Of a stretch of DNA of 58,501 nucleotides, positions 15,161 through 23,844 are shown in pieces. The first letter of the stretch is position 1, and every line of letters starts with the position of its first letter. A program made the position numbers and the translations under genes. Source of the stretch: Flavobacterium rakeshii (GTDB lineage Bacteria; Bacteroidota; Bacteroidia; Flavobacteriales; Flavobacteriaceae). Below the pieces are notes generated by a model. The model did no database searches. It saw only the letters and a list, made by a program, of their open reading frames with translations, and was not told where the DNA came from. The DNA lies in assembly GCF_009741375.1 (NCBI RefSeq), contig NZ_WOWP01000031.1:1-58501 (forward strand). The letters run 5' to 3'.

Positions 15161-16600
15161 ATGACTATTAAAACATTTGTATTTCCGGTAATGCTGGCTG
15201 CCAGTACTGTATTGTTTTTCTGTAAGGACAAAAAGGAGGCTTATACAGTGACTAAGGAGGTCACAGTAACAGGCAATCAGGACAGGGCTGCACAAAACTA
15301 CCAAAACTACTGTAGCGGCTGCCACGGCGAGAAAATGGATATGTTTGTAGACAGGCAATGGAAACACGGCAGCGAACTAAAGGATTTGATTTTCGGTATA
15401 AAAAACGGATACAGTAACGACGGTATGCCGGCTTTTGCGGCAACCTTTAGCGATGAAGAAATTAAAGAACTGGCTCAATACATCCTTACCGGAATAAAAA
15501 ATGTGGAACAGTATTATTTTGACGATTCTCCCAAGTCCAACATATTTAAAAGCGAAAAAATTACTGTAAGGGTAGACACTGTAGCAACCGGGATTGCTGT
15601 TCCCTGGGGTATTGCTTTTTTACCTGATAATGAGCTACTGGTAACCAATAGGGGCGGACAGCTTTACAGGGTTAAGAACAGAAAGAATACCAAAGTTAAC
15701 GGTGTGCCGGAAGTGGTTGCCGAAGGGCAGGGCGGACTACTGGATGTGATTTTGCATCCTGATTATGCAAATAACCACCGTATTTATTTTTCGTATTCCA
15801 AAGGGAAAAATGTAAACGGACGAAAACTGGCTACCACAGCGGTTATGACCGCTATACTTGACGGTAATAATTTAAAACAGCAGAAGATAATTTTTGAAGC
15901 CAATCCGTACGCGTCTACACGCCATCATTACGGTAGTAGGCTGGTGTTTGATGATAAGGGCTATCTGTTCATATCGGTAGGGGAAAGAGGTAATGAAAAC
16001 GGAAACCCGCAAACACTTGGCGATAACCAGTTGGGTAAAATACATCGCATAAAAGAAGACGGAAGTATACCTGCAGATAATCCGTTTAAGGATAAAAACG
16101 GTAAGCCTACCAGCTTGTATTGCTATGGTAACCGTAATCCGCAGAGTTTGGCTATCAATCCCTTTACGGGCGAACTATGGGAAACCGAACATGGTCCGCG
16201 TGGTGGCGATGAGATTAATATAATCACTCCCGGTACCAATTACGGTTGGCCACTGGTAAGCTACGGTATCAATTATAACGGAGAGGTAATAACCGATAAA
16301 ACAGAAGCGCCGGGCATACAGGATCCGTTGCATTACTGGATACCTTCTATCGCGCCAAGCGGAATGGCATTTGTAACTTCCGATGTGTATAAACCATGGA
16401 AGGGAGCTTTGCTTGTAGGCTCATTACGTTTTAAATACCTTAACCTTTGCTACCTTGACGGAAATAAGGTTACCCACGAGGAAAAATTACTTAAAAACAT
16501 AGGCCGACTTAGAGATGTAAGGCAGGGACCGGACGGTTATATTTATGTAGGTGTTGAAGATACCGATGCAAGTGTACTAAGGCTCGTGCCTGTACAGTAA
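15161..16600 (+). CDS. cytochrome c / PQQ-type sugar dehydrogenase fusion
   Basis: A 479-residue protein from the ATG at 15161; an in-frame start at 15125 would put 12 extra residues before the signal sequence. The hydrophobic N terminus ends in LFFCKDKKE, a possible but non-standard lipobox (Cys21). Residues 45-120 are a cytochrome c domain with CSGCH (51-55) and a downstream methionine (DGMPAF). Residues 130-479 are a glucose/sorbosone dehydrogenase six-bladed propeller with TRHHYGSRLVF, GERG and TEHGPRGGDEIN. It probably oxidises an aldose in the periplasm and passes electrons through its own heme. No PQQ-synthesis genes are in the window. Confidence 0.88.
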   Translation: MTIKTFVFPVMLAASTVLFFCKDKKEAYTVTKEVTVTGNQDRAAQNYQNYCSGCHGEKMDMFVDRQWKHGSELKDLIFGIKNGYSNDGMPAFAATFSDEEIKELAQYILTGIKNVEQYYFDDSPKSNIFKSEKITVRVDTVATGIAVPWGIAFLPDNELLVTNRGGQLYRVKNRKNTKVNGVPEVVAEGQGGLLDVILHPDYANNHRIYFSYSKGKNVNGRKLATTAVMTAILDGNNLKQQKIIFEANPYASTRHHYGSRLVFDDKGYLFISVGERGNENGNPQTLGDNQLGKIHRIKEDGSIPADNPFKDKNGKPTSLYCYGNRNPQSLAINPFTGELWETEHGPRGGDEINIITPGTNYGWPLVSYGINYNGEVITDKTEAPGIQDPLHYWIPSIAPSGMAFVTSDVYKPWKGALLVGSLRFKYLNLCYLDGNKVTHEEKLLKNIGRLRDVRQGPDGYIYVGVEDTDASVLRLVPVQ

Positions 16601-17779
16601 TTAGGCTTTACTGCAAATAAGCATAAGTTTGTTGTTATCCTTATCGGTAGTAAAAAAGGCGTAAGTAACTCCGCCGTCCTTTATTTTCCATTTTTTACGG
16701 ATTTCTTCTACCGATATAGGGAAGTTACGCACGGTAATGTTCATTTTTTGCCCTGTAGCGTGTTTTTTCATCTCGGTCTTACCATAAGATACAATTTCAT
16801 TAATAATGAATTTACGCCCCGGAAAATCAATCAATGTATCACTTGTATAAAGCTGTGTATGCCTGTGTAGTTTGTATAAGTTAAACTGTTTTGCCACATC
16901 GTTAAAAGCGCCCGATTTCATTATGGCGCTATTAGGCTCATACAGGTAACTGAGCGGTAGGGAATAAGAGGCATCAGGTTCGTCTTCTACCGTGGTAGTG
17001 AATACTTCCGGCTCACCATCCTTACTAAGGTTTACTGCATGTATGACAGGTATTCCTGTAAATCCTTTTTCAAGATGCCAAAGCAGCTCTTTAACTTCGT
17101 TATTAAGGGCTGTAATGTATATTTCCTTAACCGAATGCAGTTCGCCTAATCCGGCAGCTATATCCAGTAACGGAGCTGTTTTAATGAGTATATTGCTACT
17201 ATAGTTAAAGTAAGTGTCTAAAAGTTCCGGTACATTAGGCAGGCAGTCCTTCAGCATAAAAACCTTTCCCTTAACATCACTTCGGCGGGATGGATCTATG
17301 TAAATCCAGTCCCACTGTTGTTTTAGTTCGGTTAGGGTTTTAAGGCTGTCACCCGTGTAACATTGTATATTGCTAACTCCCATATTGCTAATATTATGAG
17401 CAACAATTTGCGAGAGTTGTTCGTTCATTTCACAATGGGCTACTTTGCTAACGGTTTTAGCAAAATAATAGTCGTCCACACCAAAACCTCCGGTAAGATC
17501 AATAAGGCTTTCGCCTGATACCAGGGAAGCTTTGTACTGTGACGTGATTTCTGATGAGGTTTGCTCTACTGATACTTTTGAGGGGTAAATGATATTACTG
17601 CTCTCATACCAGGTAGGGAGTTTGTCCTTCGCTTTTTGCCTCGCAGCGATTTGGTTTAATACCTCGGTCCACTCCACATCGGGGAACGGATTTTTCTGCA
17701 ATGCGAGTTTGGTCACATCGGTATTGGTATTCTCTAAAATAAATTCCTGAACCTGCGGACTTAAAATGGTAAGAGGCAA
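16601..17779 (-). CDS. class I SAM-dependent methyltransferase with THUMP-like domain
   Basis: A 392-residue cytoplasmic protein. The SAM-binding motif is LIDLTGGFGVDDYYFA (92-107), followed by the acidic loop CEMNE (116-120) and IYIDPSRR (159-166). The C-terminal third (about 310-392) resembles the THUMP-like domain of the PG_1098-type family of Bacteroidota. RNA is the likely substrate, but the modified base is not known to me. The stop codon abuts the convergent sugar dehydrogenase gene, and the upstream gene ends two bases away, so it is probably in an operon with the transporter. Confidence 0.85.
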   Translation of the reverse strand: MPLTILSPQVQEFILENTNTDVTKLALQKNPFPDVEWTEVLNQIAARQKAKDKLPTWYESSNIIYPSKVSVEQTSSEITSQYKASLVSGESLIDLTGGFGVDDYYFAKTVSKVAHCEMNEQLSQIVAHNISNMGVSNIQCYTGDSLKTLTELKQQWDWIYIDPSRRSDVKGKVFMLKDCLPNVPELLDTYFNYSSNILIKTAPLLDIAAGLGELHSVKEIYITALNNEVKELLWHLEKGFTGIPVIHAVNLSKDGEPEVFTTTVEDEPDASYSLPLSYLYEPNSAIMKSGAFNDVAKQFNLYKLHRHTQLYTSDTLIDFPGRKFIINEIVSYGKTEMKKHATGQKMNITVRNFPISVEEIRKKWKIKDGGVTYAFFTTDKDNNKLMLICSKA

Positions 17780-17780
17780 A

Positions 17781-18872
17781 CTATAAATCTTTCGTTAGTA
17801 TTTTTACTATCGGGTTTTGCGGGAAAAACTCTTTGGCAACCACTTTAATGATGGTGTACATTGGTACGGCTATAATCATACCCAGTATCCCGAAAACAAA
17901 ACCACTGCCCAAAATTACTATAAATATTTCCAACGGATGCGAGTTTACACTGTTAGAAAATATAATTGGTGTGCTTACATTGTTATCAATTACCTGAGCA
18001 AGGCTGTAACCTATAAGTACATAAATGGTTGTAGATAGCATTTCGCCCTGAGCCTCGGGACCTATGTGTCCTAGCATGGTAAGCACTATAACCAGTACGG
18101 TAGCGATTAATGGACCAATGTATGGTATAATGTTTAACAACGCTGTGATAAAGGCAATGATAAAGGCATTTTCTACACCAAAAATAAGCAGTACTACAAG
18201 GTACATAACAAACAGTATACTCATTTGCAGTATAAGCCCTATAAAGTAACGGCTTAGCAGATGGTTTACTTTGCTTATGGAGTGCAGTATTTTTTCTTCA
18301 TGCTCGTCCGGAAGTATTTTCCTGAAGCTTTTGGTAAACAGTTCGGTGTCCTTTAAAAAGAAAAAGGTAATAAACAGTACCGATGCCAGCCCAACACCAA
18401 ATCCGCTAAGTATACCTACCAACGAGTTAATAAAGTTAGGTATAAATGTAAAGTTGATACTCGAGGTAATATCGGCCTCTTTCATCAGTTTACTGGTATC
18501 TATATTATAATCAGAAAAATAGCTTTTAACCTGCATTACAACGCTGTTAAGATCCTGTTGCAGTTGTGCCGTATCAAGCAGTGAAAGGTTATGACTCTGC
18601 GTAATGATAAGCGGAACAAAAAGCATTATAAACCCTATTAGCAACAGCAGGAAAAAGGCAAGCGTGGTTATCACGGCAAGGGTGTGTTTAAACTTTAGCC
18701 TCCTTTCAAAAAAGTGTATAACCGGCGATGCTATAAGGCTTACAATAAGGGCTATAAAAAGATAAACAAACAATAGTTTTATCTTGTATATAAACAGTAA
18801 GGCTACAAATATGGCAGATAGTATAAGTACAGCCCTTACAATTCCGTTAGCTATAGTTTTTGATGTGATCAT
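17781..18872 (-). CDS. AI-2E-family transporter (integral membrane)
   Basis: A 363-residue protein with about eight hydrophobic segments and the layout of the AI-2E/PerM family: two N-terminal pairs of helices, a soluble middle part (about 95-150), then FGVENAFIIAFITALLNIIPYIGPLIA and GFVFGILGMIIAVPMYTII near the end. The family is reported as transporters or sodium/proton exchangers, and the name AI-2 exporter does not prove the substrate. The methyltransferase follows after one base. Confidence 0.88.
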   Translation of the reverse strand: MITSKTIANGIVRAVLILSAIFVALLFIYKIKLLFVYLFIALIVSLIASPVIHFFERRLKFKHTLAVITTLAFFLLLLIGFIMLFVPLIITQSHNLSLLDTAQLQQDLNSVVMQVKSYFSDYNIDTSKLMKEADITSSINFTFIPNFINSLVGILSGFGVGLASVLFITFFFLKDTELFTKSFRKILPDEHEEKILHSISKVNHLLSRYFIGLILQMSILFVMYLVVLLIFGVENAFIIAFITALLNIIPYIGPLIATVLVIVLTMLGHIGPEAQGEMLSTTIYVLIGYSLAQVIDNNVSTPIIFSNSVNSHPLEIFIVILGSGFVFGILGMIIAVPMYTIIKVVAKEFFPQNPIVKILTKDL

Positions 18873-18932
18873 TGTTTGATGATTGATTTGTTAGCGTGAA
18901 TGTAAGAAAAAAAAGGCTAATGCCGATGGGCT

Positions 18933-19442
18933 TTAACCAATTTTTGAGGTTATGTCATATAGTGCTATACCTACAGCCTGTACTACATTCATGCTGCTGT
19001 TATCGCCAAACATTTCTATATGTACTGCCTGATGTGCTACGTTTAAGAAGCTTTCGCTAATGCCTGATATTTCACTCCCGGCAATAAGCACTATAGGTTT
19101 ATCTATGCTAAACTTTGCTTTGGTAAGGGGTATGCTTTTATCGGTAATTTCCAGTGCTACAATGTGGCTGTCGGTTTGAGTGATGAAGTTAATGGCATCT
19201 TCGGTTTTTTCAATAACCTGATGTTTAACCATATTGTGTGTACTACGGGAAGTACGGTTTATTTTGCGCGGAGTAAGGGCAATATCTTCACCTACAAAAA
19301 TAATTTCGCTTACGCCGAAAGCCTCTGCTATACGGAACAGCGAACCGATATTGGGCTGAAATACGATATTATCGCAAACCAGTGTTACGGGAAATGTTTT
19401 TTTACTGAAAATAGATTCGTTGTGGCTAAGCTGCTGCGACAT
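18933..19442 (-). CDS. TrmH/SpoU-family RNA 2'-O-methyltransferase
   Basis: A 169-residue SPOUT enzyme of minimal size without an extra RNA-binding domain. The three SpoU motifs are NIGSLFRIAEAFG (31-43), LIAGSEISGIS (119-129) and IEMFGDNSSMNVVQAVGIALY (142-162). It should methylate a ribose in tRNA or rRNA; which residue is not clear. Its ATG overlaps the stop of the DUF4159 gene by one base (TAATG), pointing to translational coupling. Confidence 0.9.
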   Translation of the reverse strand: MSQQLSHNESIFSKKTFPVTLVCDNIVFQPNIGSLFRIAEAFGVSEIIFVGEDIALTPRKINRTSRSTHNMVKHQVIEKTEDAINFITQTDSHIVALEITDKSIPLTKAKFSIDKPIVLIAGSEISGISESFLNVAHQAVHIEMFGDNSSMNVVQAVGIALYDITSKIG

Positions 19443-20080
19443 TAATTATTAAAAGCGTAGTTAACAATGTTTGCACCCATTTTAAGCGCCTTTTCCCTTA
19501 CTTCTTTAGGGTCGTTGTGTACTTCGGGGTCTTCCCATCCGTCACCAAGGTCGGTTTCATGAGTATACAGTAATACCAGTCTGCCCTCTATAAAAATACC
19601 AAAGGCATCGGGTTGCTTGTTATCGTGTTCGTGTATTTTAGGCATTCCGTTAGGGAAGTTAAACGGACCTTTAAATATTTCGTGTGTTATGGGTACGGCA
19701 ATCAGTTCCTTATCGGGAAAAATACGTTTTATCTCCCGGCGTATGTACTGATCCATACCATAGTTGTCGTCAATGTGTAAAAAACCGCCCGAGGTTAGGT
19801 AATTACGAAGGTTGGTAATATCATTATCGCTAAATACTACGTTACCGTGCCCCGTCATGTGTATAAAGGGGTAGGAAAACAAATCAGGGCTTCCCGGTTC
19901 TACAGTTGCTATTTTGGTATTTATTTTGGTATTGATGTTCTGGTTACAAAACTTGGCAAGGTTAGGAACCGATGTTGGGTTACCATACCAGTCGCCACCA
20001 CCCGAATATTTTAATACCGCAATATCCTGCGCCAGTAACAGGGCAGGGGACAGCAATAGTAGTGTAAGGAGTTTTTTCAT
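19442..20080 (-). CDS. exported DUF4159 protein
   Basis: A 212-residue protein with a signal peptide (1-18, ALLLAQ). The mature domain has LKYSGGGDWYGNP, FIHMTGHGN, LRNYLTSGGFLHIDDNYG and HETDLGDGWEDP, the signature of DUF4159, a glutamine-amidotransferase-like fold found in Bacteroidota. Function unknown. It starts the two-gene unit with the TrmH gene. The accessory TIR gene begins 93 bases away in the divergent direction. Confidence 0.85.
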   Translation of the reverse strand: MKKLLTLLLLSPALLLAQDIAVLKYSGGGDWYGNPTSVPNLAKFCNQNINTKINTKIATVEPGSPDLFSYPFIHMTGHGNVVFSDNDITNLRNYLTSGGFLHIDDNYGMDQYIRREIKRIFPDKELIAVPITHEIFKGPFNFPNGMPKIHEHDNKQPDAFGIFIEGRLVLLYTHETDLGDGWEDPEVHNDPKEVREKALKMGANIVNYAFNN

Positions 20081-20139
20081 GATGTAAATATATCTAATAT
20101 CATTTAAAATTTTATAGTAAAAAAATGTAATCTTTTTTT

Positions 20140-20147
20140 TATTTTTG
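20140..20147 (+). promoter_or_regulatory. promoter-like box for the TIR gene
   Basis: TATTTTTG matches TAnnTTTG and lies 26 bases before the ATG at 20174. I see no good upstream TTG element at the right distance, so the call is tentative. Confidence 0.4.
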
Positions 20148-20173
20148 ATTTTATTACAAAATATATTACATAT

Positions 20174-22504
20174 ATGTCAAAAGCTTTTTTATCACACAGT
20201 AGTTCAGACAAAGAGTTAGTAAGAAAAGTTGCTAAACAATTAGGAGTTAATAATTGTACTCTTGATGAGATATCTTTTGAACCAGGTAGAAAAACATTAG
20301 ACGAAATATTTTTTGAATTAGAAAAAACAGATTTATTTGTTTTATTTATTTCTGATAAATCATTGTCTTCAGCATGGGTTAAAAAAGAAATAATAAAAGC
20401 TAAAGAACACTTGTCGAATGATATTATTGAGAGGATTTTACCCATAATTATTGATAGAGATATAAAGTATTCTGATCCTCGTATTCCAAAGTGGATAGCC
20501 AAGCCATACAATCTAAAGTTTATTGATAATGAGGTTATTATATTGAAGAAAATCAGGCAGGGATTAAGAGAAATAAACTTTAAAAAAAATAGGTTTAATG
20601 AAGAAATTGAAAAAAATTTTGTAGGCAGAAATGAACAAATGGAACGGTTTGAAAATGATATTAATAATCTTGATAACTGGGTTCCTACATGTATAATTGC
20701 ATATAATTTTTTTGAAGGTATAGGTAGAAGGACATTCCTGAAAAATGCATTAAGAAAGACTTTATTGATTGATTCAATTTATGATCCAGTATATATATCA
20801 ATAGATTCTAAAGAAAGTATTGAAAATTTTATATATAAATTGAATACTATTGGAAAAATTAATGAAGTAAGTCAATACGACTTTTCTGAAGAAAGTGTCG
20901 ATTCTAAAATTGAAATAGCTAAAAAAATTGTAAAGCAATTTATTTCTTTTAATGAAAAAATTTTTATTATTGATGATGGAGGTATTATACTTCCTAATAC
21001 TCAGATGGTTGAGTGGTTTGAAAGGCTGATAAATGATGAGGAATTTTCAAATCAGTTATCTATATGCTTAATTTCAAAATATAGACCAAATGAGGTTAGA
21101 TTAAGAAAATATAAAAAATCATTGGTGTTTAGAATTCCTGAATTGTCAAAAGTTGATTCGAAAAACTTATTTTTAAAATTGTTAAATATCCATGGACTGA
21201 GTGACATCAATAGAGAGGATAAAGAATTTTTTATAAACAATTTAAAAGGAATTCCTTCACAAATTATTTATGCGGTTAATCAGATTGATATTAATTTATT
21301 AGAAGCTAAAAAAAATATTAATGATATTGTAGAGTATTCAGACACATTCACTAGTACTATATTAAATCAAGTAAAACAAAATGAATTATCATATCAAATA
21401 TTGATATTGTTGTCAAAGAGTGAAATATTTAGTATTGATTTAATTAATAAAATTTTTGGGGAGACTTCACAAACTTCTGAAGCAATACAAACACTTTATG
21501 ATCTATCTGTTTTTAATTTTGTTTTTTCAAGTTATGAGTATGTACGATTAAATTCATACATCTCTGATTATATAAATAGATCAAAATTAAGTTTAACACA
21601 AGAGTATCAAAGTAGGTTTGACAATATACTTAAAGATTTATTAAGGCAAGATTTAGATGTTGTTTTAGAGAATGACTATACGGAGTTTATAATAACAATT
21701 CAAAAAATGTTAGAGGAAGAAAAGAAAATACCTAAGAAATATTTTATTCCTGCTTTAATAATAAAAAATATAATTAAAGAATATGATAAGGGAAATTATG
21801 ATTATGTAATCAAAATTTGTCTACAATTGCTTCAAAATACTAATTATGATGAACAAATAATTTGGGAGACTAAATATAGATTAACATTGGCATATGCAAG
21901 AAATAAAGATGAGAATTTTTTTGAGCATGTTAATTATTTTAAAAATGAAAAAAACAGTTTAGATTATTATTTTCTATTAGGTTTTTATTATAGAATTGTT
22001 AATAATAAAGAAAAGGCTTTAGAGTATTTTTACAAAGCATTAAGTGTATATTCTGAGCATTCAATTTCTAAACGTGAAATTGTAAATATTTATCTAAGTA
22101 AAGGGCAATATAGAGAAGCTCTTTCATTAGCTAAAGAAAATTACGAGAAGAAAAGAACAAATATCTTTCATCTACATTCTTATTTTGTTTGTTTAGTAAG
22201 ACAGAATGTAAAGTTTTCGAACAGAGACATTCAAATAATTCACGGGTTAATGGATGCTGTTAGAAATAGTCTTGATATTAAAGCTGAAGATATCTATAGA
22301 TGCATGGAAGGAGAATATGAATTCTATGTAAATAATGATTTGCCAAAAGCAATTGAAATATTAAAGAATGCAATAAAACTAAACGAAAATAAACTTTTTC
22401 CTAAAAAGTCTTTATTAGAAATATATAGGAAAAGAGATATGTCAGATGCATATGATAAATTATTAGCAACCAATCTCAATGGGAATTATGAAGAAGAAAA
22501 TTAG
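20174..22504 (+). CDS. TIR-STAND NTPase-TPR protein (candidate anti-phage NLR-like defence)
   Basis: A 776-residue three-part protein. Residues 1-130 are a TIR domain: AFLSHSSSDKELV, DEISFEPGRK (BB-loop region) and SSAWVKKEI, with Glu72 at the place of the NADase glutamate. Residues 147-465 are a STAND/NB-ARC-like NTPase: FVGRNEQ (149-155), P-loop GIGRRT (182-187, Arg instead of the usual Lys), Walker B IFIIDDGG (263-270), a sensor-like SKYRPNE (301-307), a GLPL-like LKGIPSQ (357-363), then a winged-helix-like stretch. Residues 530-770 are TPR-like helical repeats. Known TIR-STAND proteins sense invaders and deplete NAD. The gene is far more AT-rich than its neighbours (14 G/C of 60 at 21781-21840, against 31 of 60 at 19501-19560), which suggests transfer. 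It stands alone. Confidence 0.85.
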   Translation: MSKAFLSHSSSDKELVRKVAKQLGVNNCTLDEISFEPGRKTLDEIFFELEKTDLFVLFISDKSLSSAWVKKEIIKAKEHLSNDIIERILPIIIDRDIKYSDPRIPKWIAKPYNLKFIDNEVIILKKIRQGLREINFKKNRFNEEIEKNFVGRNEQMERFENDINNLDNWVPTCIIAYNFFEGIGRRTFLKNALRKTLLIDSIYDPVYISIDSKESIENFIYKLNTIGKINEVSQYDFSEESVDSKIEIAKKIVKQFISFNEKIFIIDDGGIILPNTQMVEWFERLINDEEFSNQLSICLISKYRPNEVRLRKYKKSLVFRIPELSKVDSKNLFLKLLNIHGLSDINREDKEFFINNLKGIPSQIIYAVNQIDINLLEAKKNINDIVEYSDTFTSTILNQVKQNELSYQILILLSKSEIFSIDLINKIFGETSQTSEAIQTLYDLSVFNFVFSSYEYVRLNSYISDYINRSKLSLTQEYQSRFDNILKDLLRQDLDVVLENDYTEFIITIQKMLEEEKKIPKKYFIPALIIKNIIKEYDKGNYDYVIKICLQLLQNTNYDEQIIWETKYRLTLAYARNKDENFFEHVNYFKNEKNSLDYYFLLGFYYRIVNNKEKALEYFYKALSVYSEHSISKREIVNIYLSKGQYREALSLAKENYEKKRTNIFHLHSYFVCLVRQNVKFSNRDIQIIHGLMDAVRNSLDIKAEDIYRCMEGEYEFYVNNDLPKAIEILKNAIKLNENKLFPKKSLLEIYRKRDMSDAYDKLLATNLNGNYEEEN

Positions 22505-22542
22505 TATGTTACATTACATTTTTGTTAAGTAAAATTATTTTT

Positions 22543-22899
22543 TTACTCCCTCAAAATCTTTTCCATAGCCTTACCTCTTGCCAGTTCGTCTATTAGTTTA
22601 TCCAGATAGCGTATTTGTTGCATTAGGGGTACTTCAATATCCTCAACACGGTAACCGCAAATTACACCTGTAATTTTTGATGCGTTTGGGTTAATGGTTG
22701 CCTGCGTGAAAAAATCCTCAAAATTGGTTTTATTGTCAAGATGCTGTTGTAGTGTTTTTTCATCGTAGCCCGTTAGCCAGTGTATAATTTGGTTAACCTC
22801 TTGTGTAGTACGTCCTTTTTTTTCGGCTTTGGTTATGTAGTGCGGGTACACACTGGCAAACGACATTTTAAGTATCTTTTGGTAATTCTTATCGTTCAT
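22543..22899 (-). CDS. DUF2200-family protein
   Basis: A 118-residue cytoplasmic protein matching DUF2200 over its whole length: [62 protein letters not shown] and [20 protein letters not shown]. Members are common in bacteria and have no known function. It is a single gene convergent with the TIR gene, 38 bases away. Confidence 0.88.
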   Translation of the reverse strand: MNDKNYQKILKMSFASVYPHYITKAEKKGRTTQEVNQIIHWLTGYDEKTLQQHLDNKTNFEDFFTQATINPNASKITGVICGYRVEDIEVPLMQQIRYLDKLIDELARGKAMEKILRE

Positions 22900-22945
22900 T
22901 TGGAATGTGTTTTCTTGTTTAAGCTAAGGTACATATATTTTTATA

Positions 22946-23070
22946 GTTCTTTTGTCTTGACACAAAAGAACCAAAAAGTCAAGGCTGGAACTCTTTAGGC
23001 TACAAATTACTGTATAAAGCTAAACCATCCGAACTCGCTATGCTCAAACAGCGGATGCTTATTAACGCTT
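22946..23070. repeat. dispersed structured repeat, copy 1
   Basis: This sequence recurs, with changes, at 58363-58501. The left end can fold as GTTCTTTTGT (22947-22956) with ACAAAAGAAC (22962-22971), and its loop CTTGAC (22956-22961) can pair with GTCAAG (22978-22983), a pseudoknot-like layout. Two more helices follow: TTTAG-CT with AGCTAAA (22994-23024) and CATCCG with CGGATG (23026-23057). It ends TTATTAACGC. No ORF and no transposase. It fills the gap between DUF2200 and rsmE. Confidence 0.8.
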
Positions 23071-23135
23071 TATTCTCTAATTTGTTTACGCCACAGAGTT
23101 TAATGCCAAGTACCTCACCTGATGTATGTGTTTAT

Positions 23136-23843
23136 TTATTCGTTTGTAAATGCTACACTGTGTGCGGCTACTACGGCAGCAGTTTCGGTACGCAGGCGGG
23201 TATTACCCAGTGATACCGGTATAAAACCACGACTTAGCGCAAGCTGTATTTCCTTTGGTGAGAAATCTCCTTCGGGGCCTATAAGTATGGTAATCTTTTC
23301 CTTTGGGGAGAGTTCGTTTTTAAGAAGTTTCTTCTCGGTTTCCTCACAGTGTGCTATGTATAGTTTACAATCCTTTTCGGTAGCTTCCACAAAATCATTG
23401 AACGATATAGGCTCGTTTAGTTTCGGCATATAAAACTGCACCGACTGTTTCATGGCACTATGCAGTATTTTTTCAAACCTGTCGGTCTTTACATTGGTAC
23501 GCTCACTATGCTCACAAATAATTGGTGTAATCTCGTTGATACCAATTTCGGTAGCCTTTTCCAAAAACCATTCATAGCGATCGTTCATCTTGGTAGGTGC
23601 TACAGCAAGATGCAGGTAATAAGGCATAGGTTCAAAAAACTCCTTTTTGGTTATTTTAACCTCACATTTCTTTTCGTTAGCAAAAGCAACTTCGGCAATA
23701 AATAATATACCTTCTCCATTGGTAATGTTAATAGTATCGCCTTCCTTTTTACGTAATACTTTAACTATATGACGGCTTTCGTCTTTATCAAAAGTAAAGG
23801 AAGTATCTTCTGCTGTAAGCTGTGGAGTATAAAATAACTGCAT
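23136..23843 (-). CDS. rsmE: 16S rRNA (uracil-1498-N3)-methyltransferase
   Basis: A 235-residue SPOUT enzyme with the RsmE layout. An N-terminal PUA-like part contains DESRHIVKVLRKKEGDTI. The SAM-binding knot at the C terminus contains ILIGPEGDFSPKEI and SLGNTRLRTETAAV. It methylates N3 of U1498 in 16S rRNA of the assembled small subunit. It lies directly downstream of tsaD (one base between the genes), so the two translation-related genes are probably cotranscribed. Confidence 0.93.
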   Translation of the reverse strand: MQLFYTPQLTAEDTSFTFDKDESRHIVKVLRKKEGDTINITNGEGILFIAEVAFANEKKCEVKITKKEFFEPMPYYLHLAVAPTKMNDRYEWFLEKATEIGINEITPIICEHSERTNVKTDRFEKILHSAMKQSVQFYMPKLNEPISFNDFVEATEKDCKLYIAHCEETEKKLLKNELSPKEKITILIGPEGDFSPKEIQLALSRGFIPVSLGNTRLRTETAAVVAAHSVAFTNE

Positions 23844-23844
23844 A

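Noticed and set aside
20104..20511. Minus-strand frame of 135 codons antisense to the TIR gene start
   Set aside because: It is the complement of the TIR coding sequence; the reading is Ser/Leu/Ile-rich with no motif. An antisense toxin/antitoxin pair was considered and dropped.
22505..23135. Additional defence genes next to the TIR gene
   Set aside because: The neighbours are DUF2200 and a dispersed repeat with normal composition; no nuclease, effector or second sensor is seen.
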